64,000 nt of DNA from the NCBI RefSeq assembly GCF_016907555.1, contig NZ_JAFBCE010000001.1, positions 2,108,001 through 2,172,000 of the forward strand, given 5' to 3'. The position numbers were made by a program, and so were the translations under genes. This document shows positions 8,541-16,975 of the stretch, one piece after another. This stretch comes from Microbacterium laevaniformans (lineage in GTDB: Bacteria; Actinomycetota; Actinomycetes; Actinomycetales; Microbacteriaceae). The first letter of the stretch is position 1. Each line of letters opens with the position of its first letter. The notes under the pieces are model-generated. The model was not told the DNA's origin and searched no databases. It saw only the letters and a list, made by a program, of their open reading frames with translations.

Positions 8541-9250
8541 ACCTCTTCGTCGACGCCTTCGCGTGGATCTTCTCCCCCGACCGCCTCACCGGCTCGCTCC
8601 CCCTGCCCGAGGCGATCGCTCAGCATCTCGCGTTCACCTTCGGCTCGGTGCTCCTCGCCGCGCTCATCGCCGTGCCGGCCGGCTGGGCGATCGGCCACAC
8701 CGGACGCGGACGGGAGTTCGCCGTCGCCCTGTCCGGAGCGGCGCGCGCGATCCCGACGCTCGGTCTGGTCGTGCTGCTGTATCTGCTGGTGGGCGTCGTC
8801 TACAAGAGCCAGGCCGCCGTCGTGGCCTTCGTCATCCTGGCGATCCCCTCCATCCTCGCCGGCGCCTACGCGGGCTTCGAAGCGATCGACCGCTCCACGA
8901 TCTCCGCGGCGCGCGCGGTCGGCATGACCGGCCGCCAGATCCTGTGGAAGGTCGAGGTCCCGCTCGGGCTGCCGCTGCTGATCGGTGGCATCCGTTCCGC
9001 GACCCTCCAGGTCGTCGCCACCGTGACGATCGCCACCTACGTGGGCCTCGGGGGGCTCGGCTTCTACATCATCCAGGGCATCCAGCTGCGCGACACCGCG
9101 CAGATCCTCGGCGCCTCGCTCCTCGTCGTCGCGCTCGCGCTCGTGCTCGACGGCGTCTTCGCGCTGCTGCAGCGCATCGTCGTGCCCCCCGGGGTCGCCG
9201 GGCGCTCCGCCCGGCCGCGGGCGGCGACCCGGGCTGCCACGGCATCCTGA
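8537..9250 (+). CDS. Quaternary-amine ABC importer, permease 2
   Basis: A 237-residue permease like OpuCD/YehY. It has a helix-rich body and the docking loop SAARAVGMTGRQILWKVEVP at about residues 126-145. The ATG at 8537 overlaps the stop of permease 1 (ATGA). The C-terminal tail is Ala/Arg-rich and unstructured. Only 36 bp, with a clear AAAGG ribosome site, separate it from the binding-protein gene, so all four genes form one operon. Confidence 0.9.
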   Translation: MNLFVDAFAWIFSPDRLTGSLPLPEAIAQHLAFTFGSVLLAALIAVPAGWAIGHTGRGREFAVALSGAARAIPTLGLVVLLYLLVGVVYKSQAAVVAFVILAIPSILAGAYAGFEAIDRSTISAARAVGMTGRQILWKVEVPLGLPLLIGGIRSATLQVVATVTIATYVGLGGLGFYIIQGIQLRDTAQILGASLLVVALALVLDGVFALLQRIVVPPGVAGRSARPRAATRAATAS

Positions 9251-9286
9251 CTTCCTCTCCACAGCACCCAACGAAAGGCACCCCTC

Positions 9287-10216
9287 ATGTCCGCACTGCG
9301 CACCTCCCTCGTCGGAGCGCGCCTGGCCCTGGCGGCCACGGCGCTCACCGTCACCGCCCTCGCCCTCACCGGCTGCGGCTCCAGCAGCTCACTCGAGCAG
9401 CCCGCCGCCACCGGCGGTGCGACCGGCTCGTCCGAGACCATCACGATCGGCTCCCAGGCGTACTACTCGAACGAGATCATCGCCGAGATCTACGCTCAGG
9501 CACTCGAAGGCGCCGGCTTCACGGTGGACCGTAAGTTCAACATCGGCCAGCGCGACGCGATCGTGCCGTCGCTGCAGAACGGCACCATCTCGCTGACCCC
9601 GGAATACACCGGCAACCTTCTGCAGTACTTCGACAAGAGCACCACCGCGACGACCACCGAGGACGTGTACGCGGCCCTCAAGAAGGCACTCCCCGAAGGA
9701 CTGAGCGTGCTCGACCAGGCGTCGGCGACCGACCAGGACTCGTACAACGTGACGGCGGCGTTCGCGGCGCAGCACAACCTCAAGAGCATCGCCGATCTCG
9801 CGAACGTGCCCAACCTCGTGCTCGGTGGCGCGCCCGAGCTCGAGCAGCGCCCGTACGGCCCCACCGGGCTGAAGGACATCTACGGCGTCACGGTGAGCTT
9901 CAGCGCCACGGCCGACACGACCGTCGACGAGCTCGTCGCGGGCGGCATCCAGCTGGCCGACGTCTACAGCGCCGACCCGAGCATCAAGACGAAGAACCTC
10001 GTCACGCTCGAGGACCCGAAGGGACTCTTCCTCGCGTCGCACGTCGTGCCGCTCGTGAACAGCTCCTTCCCCGCCGACGCGGCCGATGTGATCAACGCGG
10101 TCGACGCGAAGCTCACCCCCGAGGGCCTGATCGCGCTGAACGTCGAGTCCAAGGTCGACCAGAAGTCGACCAAGGACATCGCGGCTTCCTGGCTGAAGGC
10201 CAACGGCCTGGGCTGA
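9287..10216 (+). CDS. Quaternary-amine-binding lipoprotein (ProX/OsmF family)
   Basis: A 309-residue substrate-binding lipoprotein. The signal peptide ends in LALTGC, making Cys30 the lipidated residue, so the protein is tethered outside the membrane. After a Ser/Gly/Thr linker the mature domain begins ETITIGSQAYYSNEIIAEIYAQAL, the typical opening of OpuAC/OsmF-type proteins, and continues with a P-S-L-Q-N-G-T segment near residue 100 characteristic of the fold. Ligand is probably glycine betaine or a related osmolyte. Last gene of the importer operon; a strong palindromic element follows at 10242-10330. Confidence 0.9.
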   Translation: MSALRTSLVGARLALAATALTVTALALTGCGSSSSLEQPAATGGATGSSETITIGSQAYYSNEIIAEIYAQALEGAGFTVDRKFNIGQRDAIVPSLQNGTISLTPEYTGNLLQYFDKSTTATTTEDVYAALKKALPEGLSVLDQASATDQDSYNVTAAFAAQHNLKSIADLANVPNLVLGGAPELEQRPYGPTGLKDIYGVTVSFSATADTTVDELVAGGIQLADVYSADPSIKTKNLVTLEDPKGLFLASHVVPLVNSSFPADAADVINAVDAKLTPEGLIALNVESKVDQKSTKDIAASWLKANGLG

Positions 10217-10241
10217 GCTGTCGCGCCGCGTTTCGACTCGT

Positions 10242-10330
10242 CTGCGTTTCGACTCGTCGCTGCGCTCCCCGCTCAACGACCGGGGTTCCATCCCCCGGTC
10301 GTTGAGCGCGGGCAGCGCGTCGAAACGCAG
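10242..10330. repeat. REP-like long palindrome, likely bidirectional terminator
   Basis: Two nested inverted repeats lie between convergent genes. The outer arms CTGCGTTTCGAC (10242-10253) and 10319-10330 match over 12 bp; the inner arms GCTCAACGACCGGGG (10271-10285) and 10293-10307 match over 15 bp, with a 7-nt loop. A second copy of the outer half (CGTTTCGACTCGTC) precedes it, near 10229. The TTTCGAC/GGTCGTTGAGC combination is of the kind often repeated in intergenic DNA of Microbacteriaceae. It can end transcription from both sides. Confidence 0.75.
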
Positions 10331-10348
10331 ACCACCCCCGGTCGCGGC

Positions 10349-11665
10349 TCAGAACGAGCGCAGACTCGCGCGCAGGCCGCCGTCCGACAGCTCGTCGCGC
10401 AGGATGCCGCGGCGACGAAGCACCGGAACGAGATCGTCGAGAGTGCGGTGGATCGTGACCGGGTGCAGGTCGCCCCACAGCAGCACGCCGTCGTTGCCCC
10501 ACTCGCCGAGTTCCTCGATCATGTCGGCGAACTCTTCGGCGGTTCCGACGAAGCCGGTGCGATCCGAGATGCGCCCGGCTCGCGCGAGGGCGGTCAAGTG
10601 GGCGCGAAGGGGCGCCGTCGCGGCATCCCGATCTCCGATCAGCCGGCGGATCGAGCCCTGCGAGACATGCTCGGCGAACAGTCCCTCCGGCAGCGGGGCG
10701 TCCAGATCGAGCACGGTGAGGTCGGTCTCCAGGTCGCTGGACTGCCGTTGCGCGATCACGCGCAACACCGCATCGTCGGGGTGGGCCGACGCCGCCACGA
10801 CGCGGTCGGCTTCCTCCGGCGAGGAGACGATGACCGGCTGGATCGCGAACATGATCGTGATGTCCGAGGGTGAGCGCCCGCGCTCGATCGCGGCGGCGTG
10901 GATCTTGGCCCGGTAGGCGCGCACGCTCTGTTCGGTGAGAGGCGCCAGGGCGAGCTGGACGTCGGAGTTCGCGCCCGCGAAGCCGAGACCCCGCCCCGAA
11001 CCGCCGGGTGAGGCGATGACGGGTTCGCCGCGCTCGAACGGCACGGCGTTGAGCGGACCGTCGAAAGCGAAGTACTCGCCGCGGTGGCGTACCGAACGCA
11101 GCTTGGTGCCGTCGGCGTAGACGCCGGTCGCGGTGTCGCGCACGAGTGCGCCCTCTCCCCAGGAGTTCCAGAGCGCGCGGATCCCGTCAAGCCATTCCTC
11201 CGCGCGGTCGTAGGCGGCGTCGTGGCTCAGCTGCGGGGCGTCGCCGAAATGGCGGGCGCTTCCAGTGTCGGTCACGACGTTCAATCCGAGCCGGTCGTCG
11301 CTCAGATGCTGCAGCGTCGCGAACTGGCGGGCGGCCGTGTAGGGAAGGTACGCGGCCGGGTTGACCGTCGGGATCACACCCAGGCGGGTCGTCGCTTGGA
11401 AGAGGCACGGGGCCAGCAGCAGCGGGTCGAGCTTCGGACCGCCGAAGGCGTGCCGCACCCGCAGGTCGATGGTGTCGGGCGAACCGAGCGACGGGGCGTC
11501 CTCGATCAGCACGAACTCGAAACCGGCACGCTCCAGCTCTCGCGCCGACTGCTGATAGAGCTCGGGACGCGTCCACTGCCAGTTCCAGTCCAGGTACGGA
11601 TGGCCCCAGCCGTGCGGGCCGAAGCCGCGCGCGAGGAACCATCCGAAGTGCTGGAGACGGCTCAC
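10349..11665 (-). CDS. LLM flavin-dependent monooxygenase, NtaA/SnaA/DszA group
   Basis: A 438-residue luciferase-like monooxygenase. The N-terminus has the HPYLDWNWQ segment and the FVLIEDAPSL strand seen in the NtaA/SnaA/DszA/SsuD-like group that uses reduced FMN and oxygen, often to release sulfur or nitrogen from organic compounds. The TTG/ATG-poor start is resolved by the overlap: GTG at 11665 lies in the stop codon of metY (GTGA). Sharing an operon with a sulfhydrylase suggests organosulfur use, with sulfite or sulfide feeding amino-acid synthesis. The exact substrate is not visible. Confidence 0.82.
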   Translation of the reverse strand: MSRLQHFGWFLARGFGPHGWGHPYLDWNWQWTRPELYQQSARELERAGFEFVLIEDAPSLGSPDTIDLRVRHAFGGPKLDPLLLAPCLFQATTRLGVIPTVNPAAYLPYTAARQFATLQHLSDDRLGLNVVTDTGSARHFGDAPQLSHDAAYDRAEEWLDGIRALWNSWGEGALVRDTATGVYADGTKLRSVRHRGEYFAFDGPLNAVPFERGEPVIASPGGSGRGLGFAGANSDVQLALAPLTEQSVRAYRAKIHAAAIERGRSPSDITIMFAIQPVIVSSPEEADRVVAASAHPDDAVLRVIAQRQSSDLETDLTVLDLDAPLPEGLFAEHVSQGSIRRLIGDRDAATAPLRAHLTALARAGRISDRTGFVGTAEEFADMIEELGEWGNDGVLLWGDLHPVTIHRTLDDLVPVLRRRGILRDELSDGGLRASLRSF

Positions 11666-12972
11666 GCGAGCACCGCGACGGGAACGTCGCTGGCGACCGA
11701 CAGCGCCTGCGAAAGGTCGTCGATCAGGTCGTGGACATCTTCGATGCCGATCGAAACCCGCAGCGTTCCGGGGTGCACGCCGACGGCGGTGCGCTCGGCG
11801 TCGGTCAGAGCCGCGTGCGAGGTGGATGCCGGGTGCAGCACGAGCGAACGGACATCGCCGAGGTGCGTCATGTGCGTGAAGACCTCGAGAGCCTCGACGA
11901 ACCGGCGCGCCGTCTCGACGTCGCCACGGAGGGTGAAGCTGAACACGGCTCCGAACCCGTCTGTGAGGTCTCGCACCGCGAGCTCGTGGTCGCGATGCGA
12001 GGCCAAGCCGACGTAGTCGACCGAAGCGATCTCCGGGCGGCTCTCCAGCCACTGGGCGAGGGCCTGGGCGTTGGCGCTCTGGCGCTCGACGCGCAGGCTG
12101 AGCGTCTCGATGCCCTGTCCGATCAGAAAGGCGTTCAGCGGCGACGACGTGGGCCCGAATCGCGGGGCGACCGACTCACGGGCATAGGCGATGCGCGCGT
12201 CCTGTCCCACCCGCTCGAAGAGGCTCGGCGCGCCGCCGCGACCCGCCGCGACCAGATGCGGGTACCGGTGCGCGACCGTGGCGGCGTCGATCCGGCCGCT
12301 GTCGACGATCGCGCCGCCGAGCACACTGCCGTGGCCCGCGAGGAACTTGCTCGCCGAGTGGACGACGACGTCGGCGCCGAGTTCGAGCGGCCGGACGAGG
12401 TACGGAGTGGCGAAGGTGTTGTCGATGACCAGAACGATCCCGTGCCGATGCGCGAGCGCGGCGAGCGCCGGAATGTCGACGAGTCGATTGCTCGCGTTCG
12501 AGATCGACTCCGCGAACAGAGCACGGGTCGTCGGGAGGATGGCGGCCTCCCACGCGGAGAGGTCGTCGATCTCGCTGACGAAGTCGGTCGTCACGCCCAA
12601 GCGCGGCAGGTTCTCGCGCAGCAGCCCGCGCGTGCCCTCGTAGATGTGCGTCGAGGCGACGATGTGCTGGCCGGCCTCGAGCAGCGAGAGCAGCGCGACC
12701 GTCGTGGCCGCCTGTCCGCTGGCCAGCAGCAGCGCCTGCGAGCCGCCTTCCAGCGCGGCGAGGGTGTGCTCGACCGCGTCGATCGTGGGGTTGCCGATGC
12801 GCGTGTACGCGTAGCCCTCTCCCCGACCGAAATGCGCGGCGGCGTCGTCGTACTCGCCGAACTCGAACCCCGCGGTGAGATAGATCGGCGTCGCACGGGC
12901 CGCCGCGATCGCGCCGTCGTCTCGCCGCGGCCGGTCATGCAGCTGCCGTGTGGTGAATGCTCGCCTGCTCAC
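11662..12972 (-). CDS. metY: O-acetylhomoserine sulfhydrylase
   Basis: A 436-residue PLP enzyme of the Cys/Met metabolism family that makes homocysteine from O-acetylhomoserine and sulfide. The PLP-binding Lys209 lies in HSASKFLAGHG; the cofactor-contact motif ASGQAATTVALL is at 84-95, YTRIGNPT at 56-63. Length near 430 favours MetY over the shorter cystathionine gamma-synthases (about 380). GTG at 12972 is chosen because AGGAGG lies 6 bp upstream; a longer frame to 13020 lacks a ribosome site. It is the first gene of a two-gene operon with the LLM monooxygenase. Confidence 0.9.
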   Translation of the reverse strand: MSRRAFTTRQLHDRPRRDDGAIAAARATPIYLTAGFEFGEYDDAAAHFGRGEGYAYTRIGNPTIDAVEHTLAALEGGSQALLLASGQAATTVALLSLLEAGQHIVASTHIYEGTRGLLRENLPRLGVTTDFVSEIDDLSAWEAAILPTTRALFAESISNASNRLVDIPALAALAHRHGIVLVIDNTFATPYLVRPLELGADVVVHSASKFLAGHGSVLGGAIVDSGRIDAATVAHRYPHLVAAGRGGAPSLFERVGQDARIAYARESVAPRFGPTSSPLNAFLIGQGIETLSLRVERQSANAQALAQWLESRPEIASVDYVGLASHRDHELAVRDLTDGFGAVFSFTLRGDVETARRFVEALEVFTHMTHLGDVRSLVLHPASTSHAALTDAERTAVGVHPGTLRVSIGIEDVHDLIDDLSQALSVASDVPVAVLA

Positions 12973-12982
12973 GGGTCCTCCT

Positions 12983-13016
12983 GTCGGCATCGACGGATCG
13001 GGCGTCGATGACCGAC
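12983..13016 (-). promoter_or_regulatory. Leader hairpin just upstream of metY ribosome site
   Basis: On the mRNA strand GTCGG and CATCGACG pair with CGTCGATG and CCGAC: 13 bp with one bulged base and a 7-nt loop. The stem ends directly against the AGGAGG of metY. It could hide or present the ribosome site, as in sulfur-control leaders, but it does not resemble a SAM riboswitch I know. Role inferred. Confidence 0.4.
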
Positions 13017-13075
13017 CCATCGTCGCGGTCAGGCGAGGTGGAGGACCAATCGCGTTTCGTCGTGTGACGGCCCAC

Positions 13076-14041
13076 TCAGGCCGACGCCGCTCCCGCCCGC
13101 GACAGCGCGCGCAGCGCGAGGAACGTCACCCATCTGGAGGGCTCACCGACCTCGACATCCAAGGGGAACCACACCTCGCCGGGAAAGTGAAACCCCTGCA
13201 GCCAGCGACCGTCGCTCTGACAGCCGGCACGCACGATCTCGAGAGTGTCGGCGGCGCGCGGATCCAGAAGGATGCCGTCGTGCACGGCCGCCGCGGTGAC
13301 GTGGTCGGCGGCCTTCAGCGCACTGAACGGCGCTCGGTAGGGATACACGAGCAGATCCGTCCAGGGTCCGACCTGTTCGCCGGTCGACAGGCGGGTGCGC
13401 AGACGCCGGGCGAGCAGGTACTCCTCGCCTCGTCGCCGCGAGGCCGCCACAGAGCTGTCACCGGTCAGCTCCTCGTACGCGAGCAGGCCGCGCACGGCAT
13501 TGATCGTCGAGTGGAACGATGAGCGCACCGACCCGTCGACCCACTCGCAGTTCCAGCCGCCGTCCGGCAGCTGATGAGCGGCAAACCACGCGGCGAGCGG
13601 CGACATGTCGCGACCCAGCCACGCCCCGTTCGCCAGCGTCATCGCGTTGATGCAGACATCGACCTCACCGTCCCAATAGGGCAGATCGTCGTACTCCCAA
13701 CGGGCGCTCACGGCCAGCCGGTCGGCCGTGTCGCCGAGCGCGGCGGCATCCATCCCCCACTCGCGCAGGGTCGTCAGTGTCCAGGTCGTCGCGGTGTACG
13801 GCTGACCGGGAATCTCATCCTGGGTGGCGAAATCGAAGCCGTCCGGAAAGAAGGCGCCGCCCGCCCACTGTCCGTCGGGGTCCTGATACGAGAGCAGACG
13901 CGCGGCGTCGCCCTCGAGAGGGATTCGGGCGCGCGTCGCGCGCCACACCTCGGCGGGTTCGTCCAGGAGGTCGCGCTCGACCTGCCATCGCAGCGTGGGG
14001 TCCGAATCGAGCAGCCAGTCCCGAACGGTCTCGTCGATCAT
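13076..14041 (-). CDS. Squalene/terpene cyclase-like alpha-toroid protein
   Basis: About 321 residues. Repeated Q-[DE]-x-[DN]-G-x-W motifs are visible: YQDPDGQWAGG near residue 52, HQLPDGGWNCEW near 150 and CQSDGRWLQG near 277, typical QW-like repeats of (alpha/alpha)6 toroids such as squalene cyclases and prenyltransferase beta subunits. The catalytic DxDD of true squalene-hopene cyclases is not seen and the length is half of theirs, so enzymatic cyclization is doubtful. ATG 14041 is preferred over GTG 14047 because GGGAGG sits 9 bp away. Just downstream of the YcaQ-like gene, same strand. Confidence 0.7.
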   Translation of the reverse strand: MIDETVRDWLLDSDPTLRWQVERDLLDEPAEVWRATRARIPLEGDAARLLSYQDPDGQWAGGAFFPDGFDFATQDEIPGQPYTATTWTLTTLREWGMDAAALGDTADRLAVSARWEYDDLPYWDGEVDVCINAMTLANGAWLGRDMSPLAAWFAAHQLPDGGWNCEWVDGSVRSSFHSTINAVRGLLAYEELTGDSSVAASRRRGEEYLLARRLRTRLSTGEQVGPWTDLLVYPYRAPFSALKAADHVTAAAVHDGILLDPRAADTLEIVRAGCQSDGRWLQGFHFPGEVWFPLDVEVGEPSRWVTFLALRALSRAGAASA

Positions 14042-14074
14042 GCGCACACCCCTCCCTCGCCAGACCCGCGCGCC

Positions 14075-15151
14075 TCACCGCGCCCGTTGGACGGGAACAC
14101 CGAGCCAGTCGGCCAGATCACCGATCTCGGCGTCCACCATCTCGCGCTCCTCGGGTTCGAGCTCGATGAACTCGTGCACGGCGGTCACCACGAGGTTCTC
14201 TTTCTTCTTGTCCAGCTCGGCATCCAGAAGACCGACGAAGCGATCACCCACGAGGATCGGGTGTGCGAAGTATCCGTAGCGACGTTGGGCCTTGGGCTTG
14301 AACTGCTCCAGCACGAAGGAGAACTCGAAGAGCTCGGTCAACCGTGGACGGTCGAAGAGCATGCCGTCGTACGGATTGAGGATCGCCACCCGACCTCCGG
14401 CGTCGTCGTCGAGCGCGGCGAGTGCTGCCGGATCGACCCGCCATGACCATGACGATCCCTCGACCGTTGCCGGCTCTCCCACGGTGCCCACCGGCGTCCA
14501 TCGCGAGTTCTGCCGCGCGATGCCGGCGGCCTGCAGCCGGCGCTGCTGCAACACGCGCGCCGCCTCGTCGGGATCGATCACGGGCACGTCGGCGTACACC
14601 CGCTCACCCAGGTCCCACACACGCTGCCGGCCCGCGCGACCGACGACCGCCGCCTCGCCGACGTAGGACAGCAGGTCGAGCATCCGCGGCACCTGGTTCG
14701 AGCCGTACCAGCCGGCCTCGTCCTTGTGCGCGACCTGGCTCGTATCGTCGATCTGGCCCGCCAGCAACGGGCCGTCGGCGCGCAGGCGCGCGAGAACGTC
14801 TGCGCGAAAACGCGCATTCGCCTCCAACCAGCCCGCCGCCTGCGCTCGGAACACCCGCGCACGCATGCCTGCGAGCAGCGCAGGCCGCAGGGATGCCGCG
14901 TGGAACTGCCCGTCGAACTCGAACAGCGTCCGATCGTCCTCGACCGCCTTGGTGAGCTGGCCGGGTTCGTACCCCCAGCCGACCCGGGTGAACGGGATGG
15001 TCTGCTCAGCGGGCGCGATCGTGGCCGTGGGATCGATCTTGATCGACCCGAGCTGTTCGCCGACTTCGACGACGTCTCCGGGGCGGTCGGCGTCGAGCAG
15101 CTGAGCGCGCACGGCGATGCGTCGCGCCTGCTCCCGACTCAGGTGATGCAT
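14075..15151 (-). CDS. YcaQ/AlkZ-like winged-helix DNA glycosylase family protein
   Basis: A 358-residue protein of the HTH_42/AZL family, whose studied members AlkZ and YcaQ remove bases from DNA interstrand crosslinks. The N-terminal region LSREQARRIAVRAQLL and the segment GSIKIDPTATI are recognisable, as is the middle AILNPYDGMLFDR motif near residue 260 and the GYFAHPILVGDRFVGLLDAELDKK block near 300. In studied members the catalytic motif is Gln-hydrophobic-Gln/Asp; here the aligned triplet reads Lys38-Ile39-Asp40, so the first residue differs. It may be a non-catalytic or altered paralogue. Confidence 0.82.
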   Translation of the reverse strand: MHHLSREQARRIAVRAQLLDADRPGDVVEVGEQLGSIKIDPTATIAPAEQTIPFTRVGWGYEPGQLTKAVEDDRTLFEFDGQFHAASLRPALLAGMRARVFRAQAAGWLEANARFRADVLARLRADGPLLAGQIDDTSQVAHKDEAGWYGSNQVPRMLDLLSYVGEAAVVGRAGRQRVWDLGERVYADVPVIDPDEAARVLQQRRLQAAGIARQNSRWTPVGTVGEPATVEGSSWSWRVDPAALAALDDDAGGRVAILNPYDGMLFDRPRLTELFEFSFVLEQFKPKAQRRYGYFAHPILVGDRFVGLLDAELDKKKENLVVTAVHEFIELEPEEREMVDAEIGDLADWLGVPVQRAR

Positions 15152-15201
15152 GCCGCGAGCGTACTCGCCGTCACGGACACGCGCCGCTGCCCGTGCCGCC
15201 G

Positions 15202-15948
15202 TCAGGCCTCCGTGGCCGGTGCGAGTGCACTGTCGACGGCGACGCGCTCATCGAACACGAAGCAGTCGCCGCGGTAGTGCGCCTGCCCCTGCGCAGCGAA
15301 CCACCCCAGGATGCCGCCGTCGAGCTGCCAGGCCTCGACGCCCTCCTCGCGAAGGACGAGCGCCGCCTTCTCGCACCGGATGCCGCCGGTGCAGTAGCTG
15401 ATGACCGTCTTGTTGCGCAGCTCGCCACGATGTGCGGCGACGGCATCCGGAAACTGCGTGAAACGCTCCAGCCGCCAGTCCAGGGCCCCTTCGAAGGCAC
15501 CGTCGTCGACCTCGAAGGCGTTGCGGGTGTCGAGCATGACGACCTCGCGGCCCGCGTCGTCGTGCCCCTGATCGAGCCAGCGGCGCAGCGTCTCCGGCGA
15601 GACCACCGGAGCGCGCCCCTCTGCCGGGCGGATCGTCGGGCGGTCCATCCGGATGATCTCCCGCTTGAGCTTCACCAGCATCTTGCGGAACGGCTGCGCG
15701 GAAGACCAGCTCTCGGTAGCCCGCAGCGGGGCGAAGCGAGGGTCGGCGCGAAGCTCGTCGAGGTAGGCGCGCAACGACTCAGCCGCACCCGCCAAGAAGA
15801 GATTGATCCCTTCTTCAGCAAGGATGATCGTCCCCTTCAGCCCCGCCGCGACCGCCCGCTCCCGCAACGGCCCGCGCAGTTGCGCGGCATCCGTGAGCGC
15901 GGTGAACAGGTAGGCGGACACGTTGAGCACGGCGGGAGCGGCAGACAC
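15202..15948 (-). CDS. trhO: tRNA uridine(34) hydroxylase
   Basis: A 248-residue rhodanese-domain protein of the TrhO/YceA family, which adds oxygen to uridine 34 of certain tRNAs on the way to 5-carboxymethoxy or 5-methoxyuridine. The N-terminal acylphosphatase-like domain (NVSAYLFTAL, GTIILAEEGINLFLAG at 39-54) is followed by a rhodanese domain with the active-site loop CTGGIRCEKA; Cys186 is the catalytic residue and Cys192 is conserved too. The length and domain order fit. It is a single gene in a minus-strand run. Confidence 0.92.
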   Translation of the reverse strand: MSAAPAVLNVSAYLFTALTDAAQLRGPLRERAVAAGLKGTIILAEEGINLFLAGAAESLRAYLDELRADPRFAPLRATESWSSAQPFRKMLVKLKREIIRMDRPTIRPAEGRAPVVSPETLRRWLDQGHDDAGREVVMLDTRNAFEVDDGAFEGALDWRLERFTQFPDAVAAHRGELRNKTVISYCTGGIRCEKAALVLREEGVEAWQLDGGILGWFAAQGQAHYRGDCFVFDERVAVDSALAPATEA

Positions 15949-15968
15949 CGTTCGAGCCTACGGCGCGC

Positions 15969-16919
15969 TCACATGTCGGTCGGAGTCCACTCCGAGACCT
16001 CGTCGAGCTCGGCCACCTCGTCGGCCGTCAGCTCGACGCGGCCGCCGTCGAGAAGGTCGGCGACCTGCGACAGCTTCGAGGCCGACGCAATCGGGGCGAC
16101 CACGGTCGGCTTCGCGCGCAGCCAGCCGAGGGCGGTCGCGGCGATCGACACGTCGTGCGCGGCGCCGATCCGCTCGAGCACCTGGATGATCTGAAGCCCC
16201 TGGGGGGTGGCGTACACGGCCGCTCCCTGCGCGCGGGGGGTATCGTGCGCGGCGGCATCCGTCGAACGGTACTTGCCCGTCAGGAAGCCCTTCGCGAGCG
16301 AGAAGTACGGCACCAGCGACAGGCCGAACTCCTCGGCGACCGGCACGATGTCGTTCTCGGTCTCGCGGTGCACGAGGTTGTAGTGGGGCTGGATGGCGAC
16401 GGGTTCGGCGACGCCCAGCTCGCGGGCGATGCGCACCCACTCGCGAATGCGGTCGGCGGAGTAGTTCGACACGGCGGTGTAGCGGACGAGACCGTCGGAC
16501 ACGAGCTGGCCGAAGGCCGCGACCGTCTCCTCCAGGGGCGTGTCGGCGTCGTCGAAGTGCGCGTAGTACAGGTCGATCGACTCGACGCCCAGGCGCTCCA
16601 GCGAAGCCTCGGCGGCGGCACGGACGGTGGATGCCGCGAGTCCCTTGAACTGCGGATGCTGGCTGACCTTGGTGGCCACGGTGACGTCGGTGTGGCCGCG
16701 CTCGGCGAGCCAGGCGCCGATGATCGTCTCGCTCTCGCCTCCGGTGTGTCCCGGCGCCCAGGCGCTGTAGGAGTCGGCGGTGTCGATGAAGGTGCCGCCG
16801 CCGGCGTGGAACGCGTCGAGGATCCGGAAGGACTCCTCGCGGTCGGCCGTCCAGCCGAACACGTTGCCGCCGAGGGCGAGGGGGAAGACGTCGATGTCGG
16901 TGTGCGCGATGCGGGTCAT
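15969..16919 (-). CDS. Aldo/keto reductase
   Basis: A 316-residue NADPH-dependent TIM-barrel oxidoreductase. The catalytic tetrad is visible as Asp46, Tyr51 (FIDTADSYS), Lys84 (VATKVS) and His121 (DLYYAHFDD). The cofactor region near the end, VVAPIASASKLSQV, is the usual phosphate-binding loop. It belongs to the YajO/Gfo-like general aldehyde reductase group; natural substrate unknown. The frame also opens at a TTG (16931), but the ATG at 16919 matches the family start (ALGGNVFGW follows). Confidence 0.88.
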   Translation of the reverse strand: MTRIAHTDIDVFPLALGGNVFGWTADREESFRILDAFHAGGGTFIDTADSYSAWAPGHTGGESETIIGAWLAERGHTDVTVATKVSQHPQFKGLAASTVRAAAEASLERLGVESIDLYYAHFDDADTPLEETVAAFGQLVSDGLVRYTAVSNYSADRIREWVRIARELGVAEPVAIQPHYNLVHRETENDIVPVAEEFGLSLVPYFSLAKGFLTGKYRSTDAAAHDTPRAQGAAVYATPQGLQIIQVLERIGAAHDVSIAATALGWLRAKPTVVAPIASASKLSQVADLLDGGRVELTADEVAELDEVSEWTPTDM

Positions 16920-16975
16920 GCTTCGATCCAACCACCGCCGTGGCGGAGGTGTTCCCCGGGTCTTACGCTGACGTC

